Below, in pieces: positions 12,343-20,011 of a stretch of 23,229 bases of DNA (positions are counted from its first letter, which is position 1; each line of letters begins with the position of its first letter). Source of the DNA: UBA2197 sp034370465 (GTDB taxonomy: Bacteria > Desulfobacterota > Desulfuromonadia > Desulfuromonadales > UBA2197); contig JAXMLA010000375.1 in assembly GCA_034370465.1 (NCBI GenBank), forward strand, positions 1 through 23,229, given 5' to 3'. The position numbers and the translations under genes were made by a program. The notes under the pieces are model-generated. The model was not told where the DNA came from. It worked only from the letters and a program-made list of their open reading frames with translations, and searched no databases.

Positions 12343-14898
12343 CTACCCCTTCTCCGTCGCAAAAAAATCCCGGATCGCCGCCGGGATCTCCCCCTGCGCC
12401 AGCACCCGCGTCTCGGTCGGCAGCGAGCGCATGAAGATGCGGCCGTAGCCCTTGCGCGCCAGGCGACTGTCGAGAATCAGCACCACCCCCCGATCCTCCC
12501 GGTGGCGAATCAGCCTGCCGAATCCCTGTTTGAAGCGAATCACCGCCTGCGGCACCGAATAATCCATGAAGGGATCTTTCCCCGCCGTCGCGATCGCTTC
12601 GGCTCTTGCTTCGAGGACCGGTTCAGTCGGCACCTTGAAGGGGAGGCGGGTGATGATCACCTGTTCCAGCGCCCGTCCCGGCACATCGACCCCTTCCCAG
12701 AAGGAGTCGGTGGCAAAAAGGACGCTGGTCGGGTCGTGGATAAAGGCGCGCAGCAGCCGGTGGCGGGTATCCTCCCCCTGGCGCAGGCAGCGATAGCCGC
12801 GGGCTTCGAGGGTCGGAGCGAGTTCAGCGTGAATGCGACGCAGCAGGGAGTAGGAGGTGAAGAGGACGAGGGTGCGGCCGTCGGCGGCGACGATCGCCTT
12901 CTCACAGAGATCGCGGAGTTGCTCGGCGTAGAGAGTGCTTCCCGGCTCGGGGAAGTCGGCGGGGGTGGCGATCAGAGTCTGACGGGCGTAGTCGAAGGGG
13001 GAATCGAGTTCAAGTTCGGCGAGGCGGCGCGGTTCGGCAAGGGCAAGGCCGGTGCGCCCGGCAAAGTAGGCAAAGGAGCTGGCGACGGTGAGGGTGGCGC
13101 TGGTCATTACCACTGTCTTGAAGCGATCGAAGAGCGCAGCCTTGAGGCCGGCGGCGACATCAAGGGGGGCGGTGCAGAGGCGGGTGACGATCCCCTTGCC
13201 GCGGCCGATGCGTCCCATGCTTATCTCGAACCAGACGCAGCTCCCTTCCTGATCGGCGATAAAAGCGTACAGGTCGGCGGTGACGCCGGCGATGCGCGCT
13301 TCGATGCCAGCGAGATCGGTGAGGACCGAGGAAAGTTTCGGCGCCACCTCGTCGGGGATCGCCTTGCAGGCTTTGAGGAGTTCGCGCAGCTCCTTGCTGA
13401 GTTGGCCGCTCTGCTGCGCCAGCTGTTGCACACTGTCCCGCGTTTCGCTCCAGGCGAGGGATTCGCTGAAGGGCGGGATGGCGCGCTGGCGGATCTCCTC
13501 CCGCTCTTCGATCTTCTTGCCCAGCGCTGCGGCCAATTCTTCGCCGATCCGCTCCAGTTCGCTCACCGACTTCTCCGCCAGCCCCTGGCGGCGGACCAGC
13601 AGTGCTTCGCAGCGCGCGTAAAGGTCGCGGTAATGGACGTCACTGCTGGCCGGGAGTTCGCGGGCAAGGATGTCGAGAAAGCGCGGGATCAGCCCTTTCT
13701 CGGCCTTGCGCGGATGGCGCAGGCGATTCAGGACGCGGGCAAAGGCGAAGCGGGTGACCTGAGTAGAGAAGTAGCGGGTCGCGACATCTTCAAGGTGATG
13801 CGCTTCGTCAAGGATGATCCGGGCAAAAGGGGGGAGGACGGCAACGCTGCCGTAATTGTCGGTCTCCTGGCGCAGGGCGAGATCGGCGAGGAGGAGGGCG
13901 TGGTTGACGACAAGGAGGTCGGCCTGTGCTGCCTGGCGCCGCGCTTTGTGGAAGAAACAGCGCGCATAGTGCGGGCAGCTGGCGCGGCCGCACTGGTCAG
14001 CTTCGCAGCAGACCTCTTCCCAGACGCCTTCCGGCGGCAGGAAGGTGAGCTCATCCTTGCCGCCGTCCTTGGTGGCTTTCGCCCATTCCAGCAGGGCGCC
14101 GAGATGGGCGACCTCTTCGCTGTCGAAGAGTCCCGGCTCAGTCCTGGCGGTCTCAGCACGACGCAGACAGAGGTAGTTGTTGCGCCCCTTGACGAGGACG
14201 GCGCGGAAGTCGAGACCACTGGCGCGCTGGAGGAAGGGGAGATCCTTGCGGATCAACTGCTCCTGCAGGTTGATGGTATTGGTCGAGACAACCACCCGTT
14301 CTTCGTTCTGCTTTGCCCAGAGGAGGGCAGGGACGAGGTAGGCGAGGCTCTTGCCGGTGCCGGTGCCGGCCTCGATGACTGCCAGTTTGCCGTGGTTGAA
14401 GGCTTCGGCAACATGGAAGGCCATGCGTAGCTGTTCCGGCCGTTCTTCAAAGTCGGGGAGAGCATTCGCCACCGCTCCGCCCGGCCCGAGAATCCCGGCA
14501 ATCACTCCCATCTCTAGGGCCACTTCGGTGCGCGGGGCAAAGGGTTCGACCACCCGGTAGACCCGGCTGACGGGATTGTCGATGATAAAGAAGCCGACGC
14601 CGAGAGCGCCGAGCTGGCCGCCAATATTGAGATCGGCCTTGGAGGGGTGCAGCCGGCCCGAAGGGTGGTTGTGGATAACGACGTCGCCATAGCGGCAGCC
14701 CGCAAGGATCGCCGGCACCGCTTCTTTTGAGCCGCGCGCCAACACTTCGACAGCATTGACGATCAACTCCTTTGAGGTGCGACCGAGAAAGAAGACCTCA
14801 TTGCCGCCGGCTTCACGGATCGCTTCAGCAAGGGCGGCAGCGACGGCGGAAGTCAGGGAGGCGGTCAGGGGCGGGGTTGTGGCTGTAGTGTCGGGCAT
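12343..14898 (-). CDS. DinG-type iron-sulfur DNA helicase with N-terminal RadC/JAMM-like domain
   Basis: An 851-residue XPD/DinG-family superfamily 2 helicase, which would unwind DNA 5' to 3' at repair or replication intermediates. Numbering from the upstream TTG (two residues longer): Walker A EAGTGTGKS (178-186), iron-sulfur cysteines C246, C305-x4-C310-x5-C316 with C299/C300 close by, DEAH box 366-369, SATLT later, and the motif V/VI blocks TDSFWEGVDVPGRALEQV and QGFGRLIRHREDRG near the C-terminus. Residues 1-120 carry a second domain with the JAMM signature HNHPSGRLHPSKADL (H78, H80, S82, D91) and an upstream Glu36, as in RadC. The ATG at 14898 is preferred over the TTG at 14904. B. subtilis DinG has an exonuclease at this end instead. 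Confidence 0.88.
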   Translation of the reverse strand: MPDTTATTPPLTASLTSAVAAALAEAIREAGGNEVFFLGRTSKELIVNAVEVLARGSKEAVPAILAGCRYGDVVIHNHPSGRLHPSKADLNIGGQLGALGVGFFIIDNPVSRVYRVVEPFAPRTEVALEMGVIAGILGPGGAVANALPDFEERPEQLRMAFHVAEAFNHGKLAVIEAGTGTGKSLAYLVPALLWAKQNEERVVVSTNTINLQEQLIRKDLPFLQRASGLDFRAVLVKGRNNYLCLRRAETARTEPGLFDSEEVAHLGALLEWAKATKDGGKDELTFLPPEGVWEEVCCEADQCGRASCPHYARCFFHKARRQAAQADLLVVNHALLLADLALRQETDNYGSVAVLPPFARIILDEAHHLEDVATRYFSTQVTRFAFARVLNRLRHPRKAEKGLIPRFLDILARELPASSDVHYRDLYARCEALLVRRQGLAEKSVSELERIGEELAAALGKKIEEREEIRQRAIPPFSESLAWSETRDSVQQLAQQSGQLSKELRELLKACKAIPDEVAPKLSSVLTDLAGIEARIAGVTADLYAFIADQEGSCVWFEISMGRIGRGKGIVTRLCTAPLDVAAGLKAALFDRFKTVVMTSATLTVASSFAYFAGRTGLALAEPRRLAELELDSPFDYARQTLIATPADFPEPGSTLYAEQLRDLCEKAIVAADGRTLVLFTSYSLLRRIHAELAPTLEARGYRCLRQGEDTRHRLLRAFIHDPTSVLFATDSFWEGVDVPGRALEQVIITRLPFKVPTEPVLEARAEAIATAGKDPFMDYSVPQAVIRFKQGFGRLIRHREDRGVVLILDSRLARKGYGRIFMRSLPTETRVLAQGEIPAAIRDFFATEKG

Positions 14899-15046
14899 CG
14901 TCAACCTGAAGGGGAATGGCCTTTTTTGCGGCAGAGATCGGGAACCAGCGGCGCGGACTATAGCACTCTGTTCGGCAAGTCACAAGGCGCGTGTTGCCCG
15001 CTGAAAGAGGCCCGGAACCGACTTTCTCCTCCTGAAGAAAAACATG

Positions 15047-15076
15047 GTTACATTTACCGCCTTCCCTCGCTATAAT
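15047..15076 (+). promoter_or_regulatory. Sigma-70 promoter of the symporter operon
   Basis: A perfect -10 box TATAAT (15071-15076) is preceded 18 bases upstream by GTTACA (15047-15052), which matches the -35 consensus at 4 of 6 positions. The -10 lies about 35 bases before the DUF4212 gene, in the gap divergent from the helicase gene. Confidence 0.7.
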
Positions 15077-15110
15077 CGACAGAATTTATTTGAAGTGCCT
15101 AAAGGAGGCG

Positions 15111-15455
15111 ATGCCTGTGAGCAGTCCCGAATTCGACCGCCCCACCAGTCCGAAGGATTACCGGGTCAACTTTTTCCGTCCGCAGGCCGGCTTTATGCGC
15201 CGCGAGGTTATCTATATCTCGATTGCCCTGATTGCCTGGGCGCTGTTGACCTTCGGCTTTCAATTTCTGATCTATTCCGGCCAGACTGACGCCAGCGGCA
15301 GTGGCCCCTTGACCCGGCAAACCATCTTCTCTTTTCCTTTCGAATACTGGTTTACCGGGCAGTTCCTCATCGTCTGGTTTATCCTGATCTGCTTCCTCTT
15401 TAATCTCATGGTCGACCGCCTCACCGAGCGCTACCGGCAACGGAGGCAGCAGTGA
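15111..15455 (+). CDS. DUF4212 small subunit of a Na+:solute symporter
   Basis: The 114-residue product is a DUF4212 protein, the small partner of VC_2705-type sodium:solute symporters. It has two hydrophobic segments (REVIYISIALIAWALLTFGF region and GQFLIVWFILICFLFNLMV) and the family block TIFSFPFEYWFTGQF between them. The C-terminal DRLTERYRQRR is typical. AAAGGAGG (15101-15108) lies only 2 bases before the ATG at 15111 but 8 bases before an in-frame GTG at 15117, so translation may start at the GTG. The stop overlaps the large-subunit start (TGATG), so the pair is coupled. Its role is probably in assembly or stability of the transporter. Confidence 0.9.
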   Translation: MPVSSPEFDRPTSPKDYRVNFFRPQAGFMRREVIYISIALIAWALLTFGFQFLIYSGQTDASGSGPLTRQTIFSFPFEYWFTGQFLIVWFILICFLFNLMVDRLTERYRQRRQQ

Positions 15456-16975
15456 TGGAAAACGAATTCAAGCTCGTCCCCCTGTTGATTCTCGCCCTCT
15501 TTCTCGGCATCTCCTTTATCGTCGGGGTCGCCAGTCGCACCCGCAAAGGGGAGTATTATCCGGTCTCCGCCCATGCGGTCGGTCGCATCGGCATCGGCGC
15601 GGCGATCGCTTCCAACTGGATGAGTGCCGCTTCCTTCCTCGGCATCGCCGGCATCTTTTATCTCAAGGGCTACTTTGCTCTTGCTTATGTGATCGGCTGG
15701 ACCGGCGGTTACGTCCTCCTCCTCGTTCTCCTCGCCGGCCAGATCCGCCGTTTCGGCAAGTACAGCGCCCCGGAATTTGTCGAGGCACGCTACGATTCTC
15801 CGGTCGCTCGTTTCCTTTCGGCGGTGATCACCATCATCATCTCGCTGATCTACTGCGTTGCCCAATATAAAGGGATCGGCTTGATCTTCGCCTGGATCTT
15901 CGGCATCGATTATACGGTTGCCCTCCTCCTCGGGGTTGGCGTCATCTTTGCCTATCTCGCCATCTCCGGCTCCCTCGGCGCCACCCGCAACCAGCAGCTT
16001 CATTATGCCGTCCTCCTCCTGACCTTTCTGATTCCGCTCATGGCCCTCTCTGCCAAGCTCGGTTACGGCCGCTGGCTGCCGCAGATCGGCTACGGTGCTG
16101 CCCTCAGTGAAGTCAACCGTCTCAGCGGTGTAGAGATGGCCGCCCCCTGGGCATCGGCCACTCCTTACGAGTGGGTCGCCCTCTGTTTCACCCTCATGGT
16201 CGGGACCGCCGGCCTCCCCCATGTTTTGTCGCGTTTTTACACCCTGCCGAATATCCGCGTTGCCCGCTGGAGTGTGGTCTGGGGGATCTTCTTCATCGGC
16301 CTTTTGTACTGGAGTGCGCCGGCCTTTGCCACTTTTGCCAAACTTTTGCAGTTGCGCGGCGAGATGCCGATCGACGGAGTGGCCGCACATCAGATTGCCG
16401 ATGTTATCGTCATCAAGGCGGCTGAGTGGGGCGGGCTTTCGCCCTGGCTGGTCGGTATGCTCGCGGTCGGCGGGATCATGGCCGCTTTCGGCACGATTAC
16501 CAGCATGCTGATCGGCGGCGCCGGCGCCTTCTCCCACGATATCTACTATCGCATCCTCAATCCGGAAGCGAGCGAACGTCAGCGGATGAAAGTGGCGAAA
16601 GGGGCGACCCTGGTCCTGGCGATTCTGGTTGTTCTCGCCGCGGTGAATCCGCCCGGACTGATTGCCGAAATTACCGCTGTCGCCTTTGCTTTGGCCGGGA
16701 ATACCCTCTTCCCTGTCTTCCTCCTCGGCATCTGGTGGGATCGCACCAACAAATACGGCGCCATCGCCGGCATGACCCTCGGCATTGCCATTACCTTTGC
16801 GGCCCTGGTCTTCGGTAGTATCTGCCCGGTGCTGCACACCTGGCTCCCCTCGACCTCCTCGGCCCTGATCGGGGCTCCGCTGGTCATTATCGTGATGATT
16901 GTCGTCTCTTTGCTGACGCCGCCGCCGCCGGATGCGATCCGTCGCCACCTCGTCGAAAAGGTCCACAGCCCCTGA
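15455..16975 (+). CDS. Sodium:solute symporter large subunit (VC_2705-like)
   Basis: A 506-residue inner-membrane protein of the sodium:solute symporter (SSS) family. About 13 hydrophobic segments are visible. GAAIASNWMSAASFLGIAG near residue 50 and YSAPEFVEARYDSP (about 105-118) are the SSS signatures; FAYLAISGSLGATRNQQ and GTAGLPHVLSRFYTLPN are also conserved. The DUF4212 gene directly before it identifies the two-subunit subfamily, whose substrates are usually small carboxylates such as acetate or pyruvate; the substrate here is inferred only. The ATG at 15455 is preferred to the GTG 3 bases earlier: GGAGG lies 8 bases before it and it overlaps the previous stop. Confidence 0.92.
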   Translation: MENEFKLVPLLILALFLGISFIVGVASRTRKGEYYPVSAHAVGRIGIGAAIASNWMSAASFLGIAGIFYLKGYFALAYVIGWTGGYVLLLVLLAGQIRRFGKYSAPEFVEARYDSPVARFLSAVITIIISLIYCVAQYKGIGLIFAWIFGIDYTVALLLGVGVIFAYLAISGSLGATRNQQLHYAVLLLTFLIPLMALSAKLGYGRWLPQIGYGAALSEVNRLSGVEMAAPWASATPYEWVALCFTLMVGTAGLPHVLSRFYTLPNIRVARWSVVWGIFFIGLLYWSAPAFATFAKLLQLRGEMPIDGVAAHQIADVIVIKAAEWGGLSPWLVGMLAVGGIMAAFGTITSMLIGGAGAFSHDIYYRILNPEASERQRMKVAKGATLVLAILVVLAAVNPPGLIAEITAVAFALAGNTLFPVFLLGIWWDRTNKYGAIAGMTLGIAITFAALVFGSICPVLHTWLPSTSSALIGAPLVIIVMIVVSLLTPPPPDAIRRHLVEKVHSP

Positions 16976-17015
16976 AAACGATTTTGCGCTCCTTTCCTGC
17001 AGAGAGCCGAACTTT

Positions 17016-17816
17016 ATGAAACTCCTCCTTTCGACGGGTAGTCTTTATACTCTGCCGATGAGCCAGGCCTGTGAAATTGCCCGCGATACCGGTTTTGACG
17101 GTGTCGAGGTGATTATCGGCACGGAGTTTCAGCATGGCAACCCTGTCACCAAGATCCGCGAACTGCAGAAGATCATCCCGATCTATTCGCTGCATGCCCC
17201 TTTCTTTGATCTCGACGGTTGGGGGGACAAGCCGGAACAGTTGCGCCTCACCGTCCGCCTCGCCCTGGAGACCGGTGTGCCATTGATCAACTTTCATCCT
17301 CCCTCATGGATGGCCATGGAGTTCGGTTTTTGGCGCTGGTTTGATTCGATCAAGGATTATCAGCAGGAAGTCGGGCAAGGGCAGGTGGTGATGACGGTCG
17401 AGAATATGCCCTGCACCGGGGCGTTCAAAATCAATCCCTATCTTCTCGCCCGCACCGAGAGCTTGATCGCTTTCCTGCGGCGGCACAACCTTTACCTGAC
17501 CTTCGATACCACCCATATGGGCTCGGGAAAAACCAATTTTCTCAGCGATTTCCATCAATGTTATGACAGCGGCCGCATGCGCAATATCCACTTCTCCGAT
17601 TATGGCAACGACCGTGAACATCTCCTACCCGGCCGCGGTGTTTTACCTCTCACCCGTTTCTTGAATCATCTGCGCGAGACCGATTACAACGAAACCGTCA
17701 CTCTCGAACTCTCCCCTTTCGAATTCCCCAAGGATGAAGCAGGGATCCGGCGCGGCATGGCCGAGGTCTTTGCTTATCTGCAGAAGGAGACCGGGCGAAA
17801 GTCGACGATCTCTTAA
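17016..17816 (+). CDS. Xylose-isomerase-like TIM-barrel protein
   Basis: A 266-residue cytoplasmic protein of the sugar phosphate isomerase/epimerase (AP endonuclease 2-like) TIM-barrel superfamily. It begins KLLLSTGSLYTLP, has DTGFDGVEVIIG at the second strand, YSLHAPFF at the third, VMTVENMP with the metal-ligand Glu, LYLTFDTTHMGS with an Asp and a His, NIHFSDYG, and ELSPFEF at the last strand. The order of Glu, Asp/His, His and Glu is that of metal-binding members. The ATG at 17016 is used; the frame remains open into the symporter gene, but no family feature lies there. It is 40 bases downstream of the symporter and may be co-transcribed. Substrate unknown. Confidence 0.82.
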   Translation: MKLLLSTGSLYTLPMSQACEIARDTGFDGVEVIIGTEFQHGNPVTKIRELQKIIPIYSLHAPFFDLDGWGDKPEQLRLTVRLALETGVPLINFHPPSWMAMEFGFWRWFDSIKDYQQEVGQGQVVMTVENMPCTGAFKINPYLLARTESLIAFLRRHNLYLTFDTTHMGSGKTNFLSDFHQCYDSGRMRNIHFSDYGNDREHLLPGRGVLPLTRFLNHLRETDYNETVTLELSPFEFPKDEAGIRRGMAEVFAYLQKETGRKSTIS

Positions 17817-17839
17817 CCCCCTTTATCACGGAGGCCACC

Positions 17840-18703
17840 ATGCTGCGATCTTTTTTTCTTCTCGCTCTCCTTCTCTTTCCTGCCGTCGGGTTTGCCGCGC
17901 AGACGATCACGGCCATCAAGGTCACCACCCCGCCGGTGATCGACGGGGCGGTCAACGATGATGCCTGGAAAGATGTCAAGCCGATTGCCATTCGCGACAC
18001 GGTGGCCAATGTCAATATCCTGCTGCGGGCAGTTTATACGGATGACATGGTCTATTTCGCTGTTGTTTACCCGGATCAGGCACAGAATGCATTCCATAAA
18101 CCGTGGATCTGGGATGATAAGCTCAAGGCTTACGCGGAAGGGCCGCATCGCGAGGATACTTTTACCTTCAAGTGGAACATGGAGAGTAAGGATGTCGATC
18201 TCTCGACCTTTGCTGATAATTCCTATCGTTCGGATGTCTGGTACTGGAAAGCGAATCGTTCGAATCCGGCCGGCTATGCTGATGACAAGATCGATACTTT
18301 AAGTGATACGCCCGCTGCCAAAGCGTCAGAAGTGATCAGTTCTACCGGCAAAAAACGTTATCTGTTGCGTTTGGGTGATCAGGGGAACGAGGCTACCAGG
18401 GAGCTGCCGAAACCGACGGTTTTGACCCAGTCGCTGATCGATCGATATTCGACGCAGAAACCCTCCGGCAGTCGGGCCGATGTCCGTGCCAAAGGGGTGT
18501 GGAATGGTGGTTTCTGGATCATTGAATTTGCCCGCAAATTGCAGACCGGTCAGAATGATGATGTCCAGTTTTCCCTTAAAGGCGGCCCCTATCTCTTTGG
18601 TGTTTCGATCTTCAGTCTGTACGGCAATAAAATCGATAAAGCCCAACCGAATCTTTACGGTATGGGGGAAGTTTCCGAGCCGCTCCATCTGGTCTTCAAA
18701 TAG
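17840..18703 (+). CDS. Periplasmic ethylbenzene-dehydrogenase-like haem-binding protein
   Basis: A 287-residue exported protein with a clear signal peptide (SFFLLALLLFPAVGFAA, cleavage near residue 19). The mature part resembles the haem-b-binding gamma-subunit domain of ethylbenzene dehydrogenase and related DMSO-reductase-family enzymes: TTPPVIDGAVNDDAWKDV at the start, then DTFTFKWNM, SDVWYWKANRSNPAGYADD and GGFWIIEFARKLQTGQNDD. In that family a Met and a Lys hold the haem; candidates here are Met in FKWNM and a Lys near the C-terminus, but I cannot settle which. GGAGG lies 5 bases before the ATG. No molybdenum catalytic or iron-sulfur subunit is nearby, so it may be a stand-alone periplasmic electron carrier or sensor. 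Confidence 0.75.
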   Translation: MLRSFFLLALLLFPAVGFAAQTITAIKVTTPPVIDGAVNDDAWKDVKPIAIRDTVANVNILLRAVYTDDMVYFAVVYPDQAQNAFHKPWIWDDKLKAYAEGPHREDTFTFKWNMESKDVDLSTFADNSYRSDVWYWKANRSNPAGYADDKIDTLSDTPAAKASEVISSTGKKRYLLRLGDQGNEATRELPKPTVLTQSLIDRYSTQKPSGSRADVRAKGVWNGGFWIIEFARKLQTGQNDDVQFSLKGGPYLFGVSIFSLYGNKIDKAQPNLYGMGEVSEPLHLVFK

Positions 18704-18736
18704 GGGTGCTGCATGCAGCCCTCGTGATTAAGGATG

Positions 18737-18780
18737 AATGATGCCCCCGTTTAAGTGAAAAACGGGGGCATCATTTTATT
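18737..18780. terminator. Strong intrinsic terminator between convergent genes
   Basis: A 14-base perfect stem, TGATGCCCCCGTTT (18739-18752) with AAACGGGGGCATCA (18760-18773), 7-base loop, is followed by TTTTATTT on the plus strand. It ends the symporter-to-haem-protein run. The stop codon of the minus-strand nucleotidyltransferase lies at its right edge, so it may also act on that strand, where the T tract is poor. Confidence 0.85.
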
Positions 18781-20011
18781 TCTGCACTTCTTCTTGTCGA
18801 ACTCTCCGTAACCACTCTGTCTTCCTCTGCAAGATCAAGGCGCCACGCTCCGTCGGCGCCAGCCGCTCTAACTGCTCAGCGTCAATGCCGAGTTGCGCGC
18901 TCGATAACCGCGCCGCCGCCAGAGCCAGGGGCCAATCCGGCATCCCCGGCCCTTCCGGCCAGTCGGCAGCGGTCAGTTGCGGCAGGATTTCAGTGATCCC
19001 TCCCTTGATTGCCCCGGCGGCGATGCGGATGCGGGTACTGTCGCGGGTCTCCTGCCAGCGGTTGGCCGGCCCGTGCAGGCGGCTCGACCAGGCCAGGGCA
19101 TTGCGCCAGGTCGCAGGGAGGGCGAGACGGTTGCAGAAAGCTGGCGCCATGGCAAAGCCGGCATCATCGTGACCGTGATGTCTGGGGTAAAGGGCAGGAT
19201 CAGTGGCAAGCTTGCCGAGATCATGGAAAAAGGCGCAGAAGCGCGCCAGCGGCTCTGGGCTTTGTGCCACCATATGGGCGAGGACTTCGCAGCTGTGGGT
19301 AAAGAGATCCCCTTCCGGATGGTGCTCCAGGGGGCCAGCAGGGATTTGCGGCATGCGGAAGAGCTCCGGCAGCAGGTCGCGGCCGACGTTAAATTGCAGC
19401 ATCAGGGCAAAGAAGCTGGCGGGATCCGGCTGTGCAAAGGCCTTGCTCATCTCGGCGGAGAAGCGTTCGATCGGCAACTGTTGCAACCGTTCATTCCAGT
19501 CTGCACTCGCGATAAGCGATACCGTCTGCGGGGCCAAACTCCAACCGCCGGCGGCAAAGCGAAAAGCGCGAAAGAGGCGAGTCGGGTCAGCCTGGAAGGA
19601 GGTTGTAGAACAGGGGCGCAACTGTCGGAGATTGAGATCGTCCACCCCCCCGAGCGGGTCGTGCAGTCGACCGCCCAGGTCGAGCGCGATAGCGTTGACG
19701 GTGAAGTCGCGACGGCGCAGATCATTTTCCAATTCGCTTAAGTCAGCGATGCAGGTCGCTTCGACCTTGCCGAGAGCCGCCGAATGATAAAGGAGGACCG
19801 GCGGCGCATCCTGAGGTGTAACCTTTCGAAAGCGCCGTGTGGTCAACTCCTGCTCCGGCAGGGCAACGACGAGATCAAGATCAACGCTCTCCTTGCCGAG
19901 GAGGAAATCGCGTACCGCGCCGCCGACCAGGAAGATCCGCTGATGCAGTTCCGGCGGGAAGAGGGGGCGGAGGAGCGCCAGGGCGGTGCCGTCTTTGACA
20001 TCGGCAGGCAT
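18776..20011 (-). CDS. tRNA nucleotidyltransferase / poly(A) polymerase family with HD domain
   Basis: A 411-residue class II nucleotidyltransferase, the family that adds CCA to tRNA 3' ends or poly(A) to RNA. It has the fingerprint LVGGAVRDFLLG (28-39), the catalytic DLDL (44-47), and LRRRDFTVNAIA (98-109) near the flexible loop. ADPTRLFRAFRFA marks the neck/body, and a C-terminal HD domain follows (THSCEVLAHM with His239, FFHDLGKL with His263-Asp264). CCA-adding enzymes with an HD domain usually also have phosphatase/phosphodiesterase activity. The ATG at 20011 overlaps the stop of the sigma-54 activator by one base (TGATG), so the two are coupled. Which nucleotide it adds cannot be told from sequence; the nearby tRNA-Ser already encodes its CCA. 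Confidence 0.88.
   Translation of the reverse strand: MPADVKDGTALALLRPLFPPELHQRIFLVGGAVRDFLLGKESVDLDLVVALPEQELTTRRFRKVTPQDAPPVLLYHSAALGKVEATCIADLSELENDLRRRDFTVNAIALDLGGRLHDPLGGVDDLNLRQLRPCSTTSFQADPTRLFRAFRFAAGGWSLAPQTVSLIASADWNERLQQLPIERFSAEMSKAFAQPDPASFFALMLQFNVGRDLLPELFRMPQIPAGPLEHHPEGDLFTHSCEVLAHMVAQSPEPLARFCAFFHDLGKLATDPALYPRHHGHDDAGFAMAPAFCNRLALPATWRNALAWSSRLHGPANRWQETRDSTRIRIAAGAIKGGITEILPQLTAADWPEGPGMPDWPLALAAARLSSAQLGIDAEQLERLAPTERGALILQRKTEWLRRVRQEEVQK

Noticed and set aside
12502..14430. A 642-codon open frame opposite the DinG-type helicase gene
   Set aside because: It is the antisense shadow of a well-supported helicase gene in GC-rich DNA; composition and lack of any domain make it non-coding.
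15431..16966. A 511-codon open frame opposite the symporter gene
   Set aside because: The product is highly charged and low-complexity, while the plus strand encodes a clear SSS transporter with a coupled partner.
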